Shown: positions 35,347-43,692 of the stretch, one piece after another | Layout of the letters: every line of letters begins with the position of its first letter | Numbering within the stretch: the first letter of the stretch is position 1 | NCBI GenBank assembly: GCA_039800325.1 | Contig: JBDLQY010000177.1 | Coordinates: 1-64,000 of the forward strand | DNA: 64,000 bases | Reading direction: 5' to 3' | Source of the DNA: SYIM01 sp039800325 | GTDB taxonomy: Bacteria; Pseudomonadota; Gammaproteobacteria; Burkholderiales; Burkholderiaceae_E | Position numbers and translations under genes: made by a program | Notes under the pieces: model-generated | The model's database searches: none | Seen by the model: the letters and a program-made list of their open reading frames with translations, nothing else | Told to the model about the DNA's origin: nothing

Positions 35347-36747
35347 ATGAGTCAAGCCCTGAATGAACTTGATGTTGTGACGCTAACCCAGGCCTATGCC
35401 CGCGGGACTCTGTCTCCGGTCGAGGTGGCGCGCGCGGTGCTGAACCGTATCGAACAGTGCGAGCCCAAGATTAATGCGCTGTACCTGGTACAGGCTGACC
35501 AGGCGCTTGCCCAGGCCCGTGCAGCCGAGGCACGCTGGCGTGCCGGTACACCGCTGTCACGACTGGACGGTGTTCCGGTGACCATCAAAGAAAACATCTA
35601 CACCCGAGGAGATCCCGCTCCGATTGGTACGGCGGTGGGCGACTTCACCCCCAAGACCGCAGACGCGCCAGCGGCGGCTAGTTTGCGCGAGGCGGGCTGC
35701 GTCATGGTGGGCAAAACCACTATGCCTGACTTCGGCATGCTCTCATCGGGTCTGTCGTCCGCACACGGCACTACCCGCAATCCCTGGCGACTGGATTGCA
35801 ATCCAGCCGGCTCGTCGTCCGGAGCGGCTGCCGCTGCGGCCGCTGGTTATGGGCCGCTGCATCTCGGCACTGACATCGGCGGCTCAGTGCGATTGCCGGC
35901 CTTTCACTGTGGCATCTTCGCGCTCAAGCCCAGTCTTGGCCGTGTACCCGTTGACCCGCCGTTCATGGGTCGTGCAGCCGGCCCGATGACGCGTACGGTG
36001 CGTGATGCGGCGTTCATGATGGATGTGCTCAGTCAACCCGATGCGCGCGACTTCATGTCGCTGCCGCCCGAGCGCTGCGATTTTTCTGAGCGGCTAGAGG
36101 GCCTCTCGCTACGAGGTCTTCGTATTGGGCTGCTACAGGATATGCGGGCTGGCTGGCCAGTCGAGCCTGCCATTGCGCAGACCGTGGCCGCAGCGGCGCG
36201 CGCGCTCGAGTCCGCTGGGGCTATCGTCGAGCCCATGGCCTCGTTTATGACTGCGCAAATGCTCGATGGTATTCAGGCCTTCTTCGAAGCACGCTCCTGC
36301 AATGACATTCTGGCCTTACCGGCCGAGCAGCGTGGCCGTATTCTTCCCTTTATCGTCGAGTGGGCCACGTGGCGGGCAGCAGGCTTTTCCGGCGCCCAGG
36401 TGATGGCCGCGTATCTGCAGGTGCATGCCATGCGCGAGGCTGCAGTCAAAGCCAGTGCGCCCTTTGACTTTGTGCTGTCGCCAACGGCGCCCATTGCCGC
36501 TTACTCGGCCGAGGTGGCGTGTCCGCACAATGATCCGCACCGGGCACTGGACCATATTGCCTTCACCGTGGCCTGGAATATGAGCGAGCAGCCGGCTGCT
36601 GCGCTCAATTGGTGGCATGGCGAAGATGGCCTGCCGCTGGGCGTGCAGTTGATTGGCAAGCGCTTTGACGATGTTGGAGTCATGCGACTAGCGCATGCCC
36701 TTGAAGGAATCAGACCTGCGCAAAACGCATGGCCGACCCTGATCTGA
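35347..36747 (+). CDS. Amidase (amidase-signature family)
   Basis: The 466-residue enzyme has the Ser-cisSer-Lys triad of the family: Lys in GVPVTIKENIYTRGD (about residue 82), Ser in NPAGSSSGAAAAAAAGYGPL and the nucleophile Ser in HLGTDIGGSVRLPAFHCG (about 180). The start at 35347 is preceded by TTGGAAAAATCA. GatA is unlikely because no gatB or gatC neighbours are seen and the C-terminus is of the free-standing type. The substrate is not predictable. It converges with the MaoC-like gene. Confidence 0.88.
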   Translation: MSQALNELDVVTLTQAYARGTLSPVEVARAVLNRIEQCEPKINALYLVQADQALAQARAAEARWRAGTPLSRLDGVPVTIKENIYTRGDPAPIGTAVGDFTPKTADAPAAASLREAGCVMVGKTTMPDFGMLSSGLSSAHGTTRNPWRLDCNPAGSSSGAAAAAAAGYGPLHLGTDIGGSVRLPAFHCGIFALKPSLGRVPVDPPFMGRAAGPMTRTVRDAAFMMDVLSQPDARDFMSLPPERCDFSERLEGLSLRGLRIGLLQDMRAGWPVEPAIAQTVAAAARALESAGAIVEPMASFMTAQMLDGIQAFFEARSCNDILALPAEQRGRILPFIVEWATWRAAGFSGAQVMAAYLQVHAMREAAVKASAPFDFVLSPTAPIAAYSAEVACPHNDPHRALDHIAFTVAWNMSEQPAAALNWWHGEDGLPLGVQLIGKRFDDVGVMRLAHALEGIRPAQNAWPTLI

Positions 36748-36834
36748 CAGCTTTGGTACTTCTACGTGAGTCTGCATTGATCCGGCCCTAAGGTCTGCCC
36801 GGTCGCAGCAGATCGATGGCTGCGATTCGGTCTG

Positions 36835-37305
36835 CTAATTGGCCGGTACGTTGCGGCAGCGGTAAAGAGCCATACCCTTAATGCTCATGACCGTCTCGCC
36901 GTCCTGGTTGATGGCTTCCTGCTGGGAATAGACCACGCCGCGGTCGGGTTTGCTCTGTGAGCGCCGACTATCCATGACGGTGATGCGAACGCGTAGCGTG
37001 TCACCAGGCCTAACCGGCTTCAACCAGCGAACTTCGTCAATGCCCGGTGAGCCCATACTGGCTAGCGGAGAAATGTAGTGATCAACCATTAAGCGCATCA
37101 TGATGCTGCCGGTCAGCCACCCGCTGGCAATCAGCCCGCCGAAGATCGAATCGGTGGCCGCTTTGGGATCGGTATGAAATGGCTGGGGGTCGTAACGTCG
37201 GGCAAACTCGATGATTTCGTCCTGGGTGACCGCGTAGTTCCCAAACTCCAAAACTTCGCCAGGCTGGTAGTCTTCGAAGTAGCGGTCCTTGAGGGGAATC
37301 GACAT
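36835..37305 (-). CDS. MaoC-like dehydratase (hot-dog fold)
   Basis: This 156-residue single hot-dog protein has the MaoC/R-hydratase pattern: EFARRYDPQPFHTDPKAATD with the catalytic Asp and His, then FGGLIASGWLTGSIMMRLMV and GIDEVRWLKPVRPGDTLRVR. Members hydrate enoyl-CoA or related thioesters. No beta-oxidation neighbours are present, so the substrate is open. It diverges from hslR with a 60-base gap. Confidence 0.87.
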   Translation of the reverse strand: MSIPLKDRYFEDYQPGEVLEFGNYAVTQDEIIEFARRYDPQPFHTDPKAATDSIFGGLIASGWLTGSIMMRLMVDHYISPLASMGSPGIDEVRWLKPVRPGDTLRVRITVMDSRRSQSKPDRGVVYSQQEAINQDGETVMSIKGMALYRCRNVPAN

Positions 37306-37365
37306 GTGGGGGCTCCGGTTGGCTTCTAAAATAGCGCAAATTGTCTGAAAGCGCTTATCTGTGCC

Positions 37366-37785
37366 ATGACTAAATCACATCCCAAGTCCCGGGACGATCA
37401 CCAGCTTGATACGGTGCGACTTGATAAATGGTTATGGGCTGCGCGCTTTTTCAAGACACGCAGCCTTGCGCAACAGGCCATCGAGAAGGGCCGTGTGCTG
37501 GTCGCGGGCGAGCGGGTAAAGCTGGCCCGGCTGGTGCGACCAGGTGACGAACTCATGGTGCAGATCGGCGAGGCTCGCCAAACCGTGATGGTCATGGCGA
37601 TCTCTGACATGCGCGGGCCCGCGCCAGTTGCTCGTACCCTGTATGCCGAGACTGAGGCGTCGATAAGAGCCCGTGAGGCGCAGCGGGCTGCCCGCCAATT
37701 CTCGCCAGAGCCTGCGCTCAGTATCGAGGGCGGCAGACCAACCAAGCGTGATCGGCGAATGCTCGTGCGTCTCGGAGAGGGTTGA
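37366..37785 (+). CDS. hslR: S4-domain RNA-binding protein, Hsp15 type
   Basis: Hsp15 binds free 50S subunits that carry a stalled nascent chain so that they can be recycled. The 139-residue protein has the S4 domain at residues 17-65 (VRLDKWLWAARFFKTRSLAQ, then GRVLVAGERVKLARLVRPGD), and a basic C-terminus GGRPTKRDRRMLVRL. E. coli Hsp15 is of similar size. It is followed by the phosphatase gene after one base. Confidence 0.92.
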   Translation: MTKSHPKSRDDHQLDTVRLDKWLWAARFFKTRSLAQQAIEKGRVLVAGERVKLARLVRPGDELMVQIGEARQTVMVMAISDMRGPAPVARTLYAETEASIRAREAQRAARQFSPEPALSIEGGRPTKRDRRMLVRLGEG

Positions 37786-37786
37786 T

Positions 37787-38374
37787 ATGCGTCAAGCGAT
37801 TCAGGCCCTGCTGGCGCTGATGGCGTTTGCAAGTTCGGCGGTCTGGGCTGATCTACCTACCCTGCGCCTGAGCGAAGCAGCCGCGCGGCTCTCGGCTGCG
37901 CCGCATCTGCTGTTCATGCGACATGAGCAGACCGTGGCGGGCGTGGGTGACCCGCCCGGATTCAGATTGGACGATTGCGCAACTCAGCGAAATCTGTCGC
38001 AGGTGGGCCGCGACCGGGCAGAGCGGGCGGGCGAGCGCATGCGGCAGGCGGGCATTGTCGTTGGGCTCGTGCGTTCAAGCCGCTGGTGTCGAGCGCAAGA
38101 TACGGCGCGGCTGGCGTTCGGACGCGTTGAAGTGTGGGCCTCGATCAATTCTTTTTTTGCCGGGCAGGGCGATGAGGCCACGCAATCTCGGGCGGTACGA
38201 GAATTTGCATCAAACTGGACCGACACTCGCCATGCGATGCTCGTGACGCATCAGGTAAACATCTCGGCCCTATTGGGTGTTTACACGCAGCAGGGCGAGG
38301 TGGTGGCTGCCCGCTGGCATGAGGGTGCTCTGCGACCACTGTTTCGGTTCCATCCGGTCGATTCGCCGCAGTAG
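37787..38374 (+). CDS. Secreted histidine phosphatase-family protein
   Basis: The 195-residue protein has a signal peptide (cleavage near VWA-D, residue 21) and the branch-2-like RHE motif in LLFMRHEQTVAG (R45, H46, E47). A second arginine occurs in VRSSRWCRAQDTARLAFG and the late histidine in MLVTHQVNISALLG. These fit a periplasmic or exported histidine phosphatase; the substrate is unknown. The start at 37787 lies one base after the hslR stop, so the two are likely co-transcribed. Confidence 0.82.
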   Translation: MRQAIQALLALMAFASSAVWADLPTLRLSEAAARLSAAPHLLFMRHEQTVAGVGDPPGFRLDDCATQRNLSQVGRDRAERAGERMRQAGIVVGLVRSSRWCRAQDTARLAFGRVEVWASINSFFAGQGDEATQSRAVREFASNWTDTRHAMLVTHQVNISALLGVYTQQGEVVAARWHEGALRPLFRFHPVDSPQ

Positions 38375-38688
38375 GCTGCTATCAGCCAGTCCTGGCGCTC
38401 ATAGCGTCGAATCACGGTCCGATCAGCGGCTTGTCCCTATGCTTTTGGTGGTCACCGGAACCGATCAAGGGCTGTGCCGGGGTCATGGTGCGGCACAGAA
38501 CCCAGGCGAGACTGCAGACCCACGCCCACGAGCGCGTGGGAGGTCAAACTTTCGAAAGACAAAGTTCCTGCAGCATTTGGCAAATAATCGGGAGATCATG
38601 GGCAAGGCGACGGATGGATGCTGGCGTAAACTTGGACGCAGAGACACAGAGTTGATGGTCGGCAAATCGCTACGGAGCGCCTTGCGCT
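38375..38688. other. 314-base gap before mtnA with two stable hairpins
   Basis: No gene is convincing here. CTGTGCC/GGCACAG (38472-38478 with 38492-38498) and CCCACGC/GCGTGGG (38519-38525 with 38534-38540) are strong stems, and CTTTCGAAAG (38549-38558) is a perfect palindrome. They may belong to an mtnA leader. I see no match to the SAM, SAH or cobalamin riboswitch consensus as I know them. A 53-codon frame from 38598 with GGGAG before its ATG overlaps the mtnA start; it has no recognisable features and I do not call it. Confidence 0.5.
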
Positions 38689-39894
38689 ATGTCAAGAACG
38701 CTGGATGTGAAATTGCCCTGGCTTGTACGGACGCTCGATCAGGCGCGGCTACCCTTTGAGCGCTGTGACATTGCATTGAACAGTGCAAGCGCCTGTTTCG
38801 ATGCCATCCGCAACATGCAGGTTCGTGGTGCACCCCTGATTGGTGCGGTCGCTGCATTCGGGCTTGCATTTGTCCTGCATGAGGGATGTCTACCGGCGAA
38901 AGCGCATGCGCCCGAAGCGTGGATGCCGCAGTCGGATCGACCGGCACGTGAGGCGTTGGCTAATGATGCCGATCTTTTGCTCATGCAGGGTCGGCACTGG
39001 TTGACGACGGCGCGTCCGACAGCGGTCAATCTGGCGTGGGCGCTTGACCGGGTGGTGGCTGCCGTGCGTGCGCTTGCGCCCGCTGACCGGGCGCAGGCTG
39101 CGTGGGCTGCGGCGCTCGCGCTGTGTGACGAGGACGTGCATTGCAACCAGCGTATTGGTGAGCACGGTGCCATCCTCCTGGCACAGGCTGGCGCGCAGCG
39201 CCTTGCGGCGGGTCTGGCGCTACAGGTGCTGACGCATTGCAATGCAGGGCGACTGGCCACAGTCGGGCACGGAACAGCCCTTGCGCCGATCTATCACCTG
39301 CATGCCCGCGGTGTTCCTGTGCATGTCTGGGTCGACGAGACTCGTCCGCGCAACCAGGGCGCGGCACTGACCGCCTGGGAGCTTGGTGAGGCTGGGATTG
39401 CGCATACCGTCATTGCTGACAACGCCGGTGGCCTGTTGATGATGCGTGGCCGGGTCGACGCGGTTATCGTGGGCTGTGACCGAGTTGCAGCCAATGGTGA
39501 TGTGGCCAATAAAGTGGGTACCTACCTCAAGGCGCTGGCTGCGGCAGACAATCGGGTGCCCTTTTATGTGGCGTGTCCGGTATCCACCATTGATCCCCTG
39601 TGTGCTGACGGCGGCGCCATCGAAGTCGAAGAGCGCAGCCCCCGAGAGCTCACCCACCTGAGCGGTCGTCTGCCCGACGGATCGGTCGCTGAAGTACAGC
39701 TGGTACCGGATGGTACCCAGGCGGCTAATCCCGCCTTCGACATTACACCGGCACATCTGGTCCGGGCTCTGATCACCGAGCGTGGGCCCTGCGAGGCCTC
39801 TTTTCGGGGTATCAGCGCGGTATGCCCGGAGTTGTTCTTTGGCGTCAATCGACCGGCAAGCAACGTTGATGCTGATGGCAAGCGTGGCGCATGA
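38689..39894 (+). CDS. mtnA: S-methyl-5-thioribose-1-phosphate isomerase
   Basis: MtnA converts 5-methylthioribose-1-phosphate to the ribulose form; close relatives also act on 5-deoxyribose-1-phosphate. The 401-residue protein has MQVRGAPLIGAVAAFGLAF near residues 43-61, the catalytic Cys in LTHCNAGRLATVGHGTALAP (C184) and the catalytic Asp in GCDRVAANGDVANKVGTY (D264). It is longer than the usual 350 residues, with inserts near residues 65-90 and at the C-terminus. In frame, a stop at 38653 fixes the start at 38689. It overlaps the aldolase gene by four bases. Confidence 0.93.
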   Translation: MSRTLDVKLPWLVRTLDQARLPFERCDIALNSASACFDAIRNMQVRGAPLIGAVAAFGLAFVLHEGCLPAKAHAPEAWMPQSDRPAREALANDADLLLMQGRHWLTTARPTAVNLAWALDRVVAAVRALAPADRAQAAWAAALALCDEDVHCNQRIGEHGAILLAQAGAQRLAAGLALQVLTHCNAGRLATVGHGTALAPIYHLHARGVPVHVWVDETRPRNQGAALTAWELGEAGIAHTVIADNAGGLLMMRGRVDAVIVGCDRVAANGDVANKVGTYLKALAAADNRVPFYVACPVSTIDPLCADGGAIEVEERSPRELTHLSGRLPDGSVAEVQLVPDGTQAANPAFDITPAHLVRALITERGPCEASFRGISAVCPELFFGVNRPASNVDADGKRGA

Positions 39895-40673
39895 ACGCGG
39901 ACCGCTCTTTGTACGCTACTGAGAATGAGGCCCGCGCAGCGCTGATTGCGACCTGTCTGCGGATGTCCGAGCTGGGCATTAACCAGGGCAAGTCGGGGAA
40001 CGCGTCGCTGCGTTGGCATCGCGGTGGCGAAATGGGTCTGCTGATCACGCCCAGTGGTATCGCTTACGAGCGGCTTGGGGTGGACGATATCGCCTGGCTG
40101 CCCTTGCTGGACATCACAGCCGATGCATCCGACCAGGACTCGAGCGATCGCGCGTTTGTGTCAGCGGCTGAGGCCATGCCGGCGATGCTCACGCTACCCA
40201 TGCGGTTTGACGGCCCGCATGCACCGTCTTCCGAGTGGCGAATTCATCATGACCTGATGGTTCAGCGTCCAGAGGTGGGCGCGGTTCTGCATGCTCATCC
40301 GGTCTTTGCCTCGACGCTGGCCTGTAGCGCGCGTGTGCAGCGCGAGGGCATTCCCGCCTTTCACTACATGATCGCTGTGGCAGGCGGCGAGACGATTCGC
40401 TGCGCGCCCTACGCGAGGTTTGGCTCAGCGCGCTTATCGATGCTGGCCCTCACCGCCCTCATCGATCGGCGCGCCTGTCTGCTGGCCAATCATGGCTTGA
40501 TGGCGCTGGGTGCCAATCTGGAGTCCACGCTTGCTCTGGCGCTTGAGGTGGAAACCTTGTCGCGCATGTATTGGCAGCTGCTTCAGCTGGGTGATGCGGT
40601 GATTCTGGATGCCCAAGAAATGCGGGGCGTGGGCGAACTGTTTAAACAGTATGGTCGACCGCGGTCTGGATAG
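39891..40673 (+). CDS. Class II aldolase, FucA-like (probable 5-substituted ribulose-1-phosphate aldolase)
   Basis: The 260-residue protein belongs to the class II aldolase/adducin fold. It has LLITPSGIAYERL, the catalytic Glu in PSSEWRIHHDLM (E115), zinc His residues in VLHAHPVFAS (H134, H136) and ANHGLMALG (H201), and HYMIAVAGGETIRCAPYARF as in fuculose-phosphate aldolase. This is closer to FucA than to the MtnB dehydratase of the same fold. With mtnA in ATGA overlap it probably splits methylthioribulose- or deoxyribulose-1-phosphate into dihydroxyacetone phosphate and an aldehyde (the DHAP shunt). An insert of about 35 residues (75-110) is unusual. Confidence 0.8.
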   Translation: MNADRSLYATENEARAALIATCLRMSELGINQGKSGNASLRWHRGGEMGLLITPSGIAYERLGVDDIAWLPLLDITADASDQDSSDRAFVSAAEAMPAMLTLPMRFDGPHAPSSEWRIHHDLMVQRPEVGAVLHAHPVFASTLACSARVQREGIPAFHYMIAVAGGETIRCAPYARFGSARLSMLALTALIDRRACLLANHGLMALGANLESTLALALEVETLSRMYWQLLQLGDAVILDAQEMRGVGELFKQYGRPRSG

Positions 40674-40707
40674 ACTGGATACACGGGTGAAGAACGCGGT
40701 TGACCGA

Positions 40708-43620
40708 CTAAGCTGCGCGCCTTCGCGTATTGGGTCTTAACAGCGACCCAAGATATCGTCCGGTATGACTTTCGCTGACGTTCACCAGGTCTTCGGGGGT
40801 GCCGCAGGCCACGAGGTTTCCACCTGCGTCTCCGCCTTCGGGACCCAAATCAATCACCCAGTCGGCGGTTTTGATGACATCGAGATTATGTTCGATGATC
40901 AAGACCGTATTGCCACGTTCGCGCAGGGCCTGCAGCACCTTGAGCAACAGAGCGACATCGTGAAAGTGCAGGCCTGTGGTGGGCTCGTCAAGAATGTACA
41001 GCGTGCGGCCGGTATCCCGGCGCGAAAGCTCTTCGGCCAATTTGACGCGCTGGGCCTCACCGCCTGACAAGGTGGTCGCGCTTTGCCCCAGCCGCACATA
41101 GCCCAGACCCACCTCGATCAGGGTGGCGAGTTTGCGCGCGATGGTGGGTACCGCATTGAAGAATTGATGGGCCTGAGAAACGGTCAGCGCCAACACCTCG
41201 GCGATATTTAAGCCGCGATAGCTGACTTCAAGGGTCTCGCGGTTGTAGCGCAGTCCGCGACAGGTATCACAGGGCACATACACATCGGGCAGAAAGTGCA
41301 TTTCAACCCGAATAAGGCCATCGCCCTCGCAGGCCTCGCAGCGCCCACCTTTCACATTGAAAGAAAAGCGACCTGCACCATAGCCGCGCTCGCGGGCAGC
41401 CGATGTTTCAGCGAACAATTCGCGGATGGCTGTAAACACCCCAGTGTAGGTGGCCGGATTAGAGCGCGGGGTACGACCGATGGGGCTCTGGTCGACGGCA
41501 ATGACCTTGTCGAAATGTTCAGCCCCGTCCACCGCGTCACAGGCTGCGGGCTCTGGTCCGCCGCGGTTGACGCGGCGAGCGACTGCAGGATGCACCGTGT
41601 CGTTAATGAGGGTTGATTTGCCTGAACCGGAGACGCCCGTGATGCAGGTGAGCAGGCCAACCGGAATCTCGACCAAGATGTTTTTGAGATTGTGCGCACG
41701 GGCACCGCGTACCGACAGCCATCGCCCGTCCGGACGATGGCGTTTGTCAGGTACCTCGATGCTCAGGCGACGGCTCAGGTACTGTCCGGTAATGGACTCT
41801 TCACTGGCTGCGATGGCTGCAGGCTTGCCCTGCGCAATCACGCGGCCGCCCAGATCGCCCGCGCCCGGGCCCATGTCGATGACATGATCGGCGGCACGAA
41901 TGGCATCTTCGTCATGTTCGACAACCAGTACCGAATTACCCAGATCGCGTAATCGCTTCAGCGTGGCGATCAGACGGTCATTATCGCGTTGATGCAGACC
42001 GATCGAGGGCTCATCGAGCACATACATGACACCCGTGAGCCCAGAGCCGATTTGCGAGGCGAGGCGGATACGCTGGGCCTCGCCCCCGGAGAGCGTTTCA
42101 GCGGGTCGATCCAGACTCAGATAGCCCAGACCTACATCATTCAGAAAGCGCAGTCGGTTGACGATTTCACGCACGATACGAGCCGCCACCGGGCCGCGCG
42201 CGCCCGGTAATTCGAGCTGCTCGAACCAGGCGAGCGCTTGCGCCAGAGTCCAGCCGTTGACCTGATGGATGGGATAGTGCTCGTCGCCCTGGCCGACCGT
42301 GACTAGACGGGCTTCCGCGCGCAAGCGCGAGCCCTTACATGAGGGGCAGGCATGCAGCGTCTGATAGCGTGAGAGCTCTTCGCGCACCTGGGGCGAGTCG
42401 GTTTCTCGCAGGCGTCGCTGCAGATTGGGTACCACGCCCTCGAAGCTGTGTTCACGGCGTACGCTGCGGCCCCCTTCGCTTGCGTAGGTAAAGCTGAAGC
42501 GCCGCTCGCCTGAGCCAAAGAGAATGACCTCGCGCACCGGCTCGGTCAGCTGAGCAAACGGGGTGTCCAGGTCGAAATCGAGCGCGCGAGCCAGATCTGT
42601 GAGCAATTGAAAGCAGAACGGGTTGCGCTGATCCCAGCCACGGATAGCACCTGAAGCCAGGCTCAGCTCGGGAAACTCAACCACGCGTCGCGCATCCATG
42701 AACGGCATCTGACCCAGACCGTCGCAGTCAGGGCAGGCACCGGCCGGATTATTGAAGGAAAACAGACGAGGCTCGAGCTCAGACAGCGCATGACCGCAAA
42801 CGGGGCAGGCATACCGGCTGCAAAACGACTGTTCGCTTGCATCTTCGAGCACGGCAATGCGCGCACGTCCCTCGGTAAGCCTGAGTGCGGTCTCGAATGA
42901 GTCGGCAAGCCTTTGGCGCGCTGCCACCGGCGTGCGAATGCGATCGATCACGACGTCCACCAATTGATCGACAGGGTCGATCCGTAAGGACTGAAGATCG
43001 TCCAGTTCGACGATATGCGCCGGTTTTCGGACATTGTCTGAACCAAGCTGATCAGGTCGCGCAACAGCCGCTTGCAGGCGAACCCGGGCAAAACCCTGGC
43101 TGCGAAGCTCAGACAGTTTGGCCTGCAGCACGCCGCCGCTGGCTGGCATCTGGCCCAGGGGCGCCAGAATCAGTACCCGTTCGCCAGCCGGCAGGGCCTG
43201 CACCGCGTCAACCATCTGGGCCACGGTTTGCGCTGCCAGCACCTGGTCAGGGTGCGTCGGGCAATGCGGCGTGCCAGCCCGTGCATACAGCAGGCGCAGA
43301 TAGTCGTTGATTTCGGTGACCGTGCCCACGGTTGACCGTGGGTTGTGGCTACCCGACTTTTGCTCGATGGCAATGGCCGGTGACAGGCCCTCGATCAGGT
43401 CGACATCAGGCTTTTCCATCAGCTGCAGGAACTGGCGCGCGTAGGCTGACAGAGACTCGACATAGCGACGCTGACCTTCTGCGTAAAGCGTATCGAAGGC
43501 AAGCGACGATTTTCCGGAGCCCGAGAGTCCGGTGATGACCACGAGCTGATCTCGTGGAATGTCGAGATCGACATTCTTGAGATTGTGGGTGCGTGCGCCG
43601 CGGATGTGGATGGCGTCCAT
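40708..43620 (-). CDS. uvrA: UvrABC excision repair ATPase UvrA
   Basis: UvrA finds bulky DNA lesions and loads UvrB. The 970-residue protein has two ABC modules: Walker A GLSGSGKSSLAFDTLYAEGQ near residue 32 and GVSGSGKSTLINDTVHPAVA in the second half, signatures ETLSGGEAQRIRLASQIG and TTLSGGEAQRVKLAEELS, and zinc modules with CPVCGHALSE/CPDCDGLG and CEACEGDG/CDTCRGLR. Length is a little over E. coli (940). No SOS box was found in the 72-base upstream gap shared with the MFS gene. Confidence 0.98.
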   Translation of the reverse strand: MDAIHIRGARTHNLKNVDLDIPRDQLVVITGLSGSGKSSLAFDTLYAEGQRRYVESLSAYARQFLQLMEKPDVDLIEGLSPAIAIEQKSGSHNPRSTVGTVTEINDYLRLLYARAGTPHCPTHPDQVLAAQTVAQMVDAVQALPAGERVLILAPLGQMPASGGVLQAKLSELRSQGFARVRLQAAVARPDQLGSDNVRKPAHIVELDDLQSLRIDPVDQLVDVVIDRIRTPVAARQRLADSFETALRLTEGRARIAVLEDASEQSFCSRYACPVCGHALSELEPRLFSFNNPAGACPDCDGLGQMPFMDARRVVEFPELSLASGAIRGWDQRNPFCFQLLTDLARALDFDLDTPFAQLTEPVREVILFGSGERRFSFTYASEGGRSVRREHSFEGVVPNLQRRLRETDSPQVREELSRYQTLHACPSCKGSRLRAEARLVTVGQGDEHYPIHQVNGWTLAQALAWFEQLELPGARGPVAARIVREIVNRLRFLNDVGLGYLSLDRPAETLSGGEAQRIRLASQIGSGLTGVMYVLDEPSIGLHQRDNDRLIATLKRLRDLGNSVLVVEHDEDAIRAADHVIDMGPGAGDLGGRVIAQGKPAAIAASEESITGQYLSRRLSIEVPDKRHRPDGRWLSVRGARAHNLKNILVEIPVGLLTCITGVSGSGKSTLINDTVHPAVARRVNRGGPEPAACDAVDGAEHFDKVIAVDQSPIGRTPRSNPATYTGVFTAIRELFAETSAARERGYGAGRFSFNVKGGRCEACEGDGLIRVEMHFLPDVYVPCDTCRGLRYNRETLEVSYRGLNIAEVLALTVSQAHQFFNAVPTIARKLATLIEVGLGYVRLGQSATTLSGGEAQRVKLAEELSRRDTGRTLYILDEPTTGLHFHDVALLLKVLQALRERGNTVLIIEHNLDVIKTADWVIDLGPEGGDAGGNLVACGTPEDLVNVSESHTGRYLGSLLRPNTRRRAA

Positions 43621-43644
43621 CTCGATGATTCCGGCCAGCCGCGG

Positions 43645-43672
43645 CTGGCAAAGACCAATCGGCTAATATAAA
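43645..43672 (+). promoter_or_regulatory. Possible promoter in the uvrA-MFS divergent gap
   Basis: CTGGCA (43645-43650), a 16-base spacer and TATAAA (43667-43672) suggest a promoter for the MFS-ssb side. The same AT-rich spot gives a TATATT -10-like hexamer on the opposite strand for uvrA. Confidence 0.35.
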
Positions 43673-43692
43673 CCGCTTTGGCTTCCCGATCG

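Noticed and set aside
38598..38759. 53-codon frame with GGGAG before its ATG, overlapping the mtnA start
   Set aside because: Overlaps the mtnA coding start out of frame and has no recognisable features; could be a leader peptide but nothing supports it.
43621..43692. SOS box upstream of uvrA
   Set aside because: Searched by eye for CTG-N10-CAG-type sites; none convincing.
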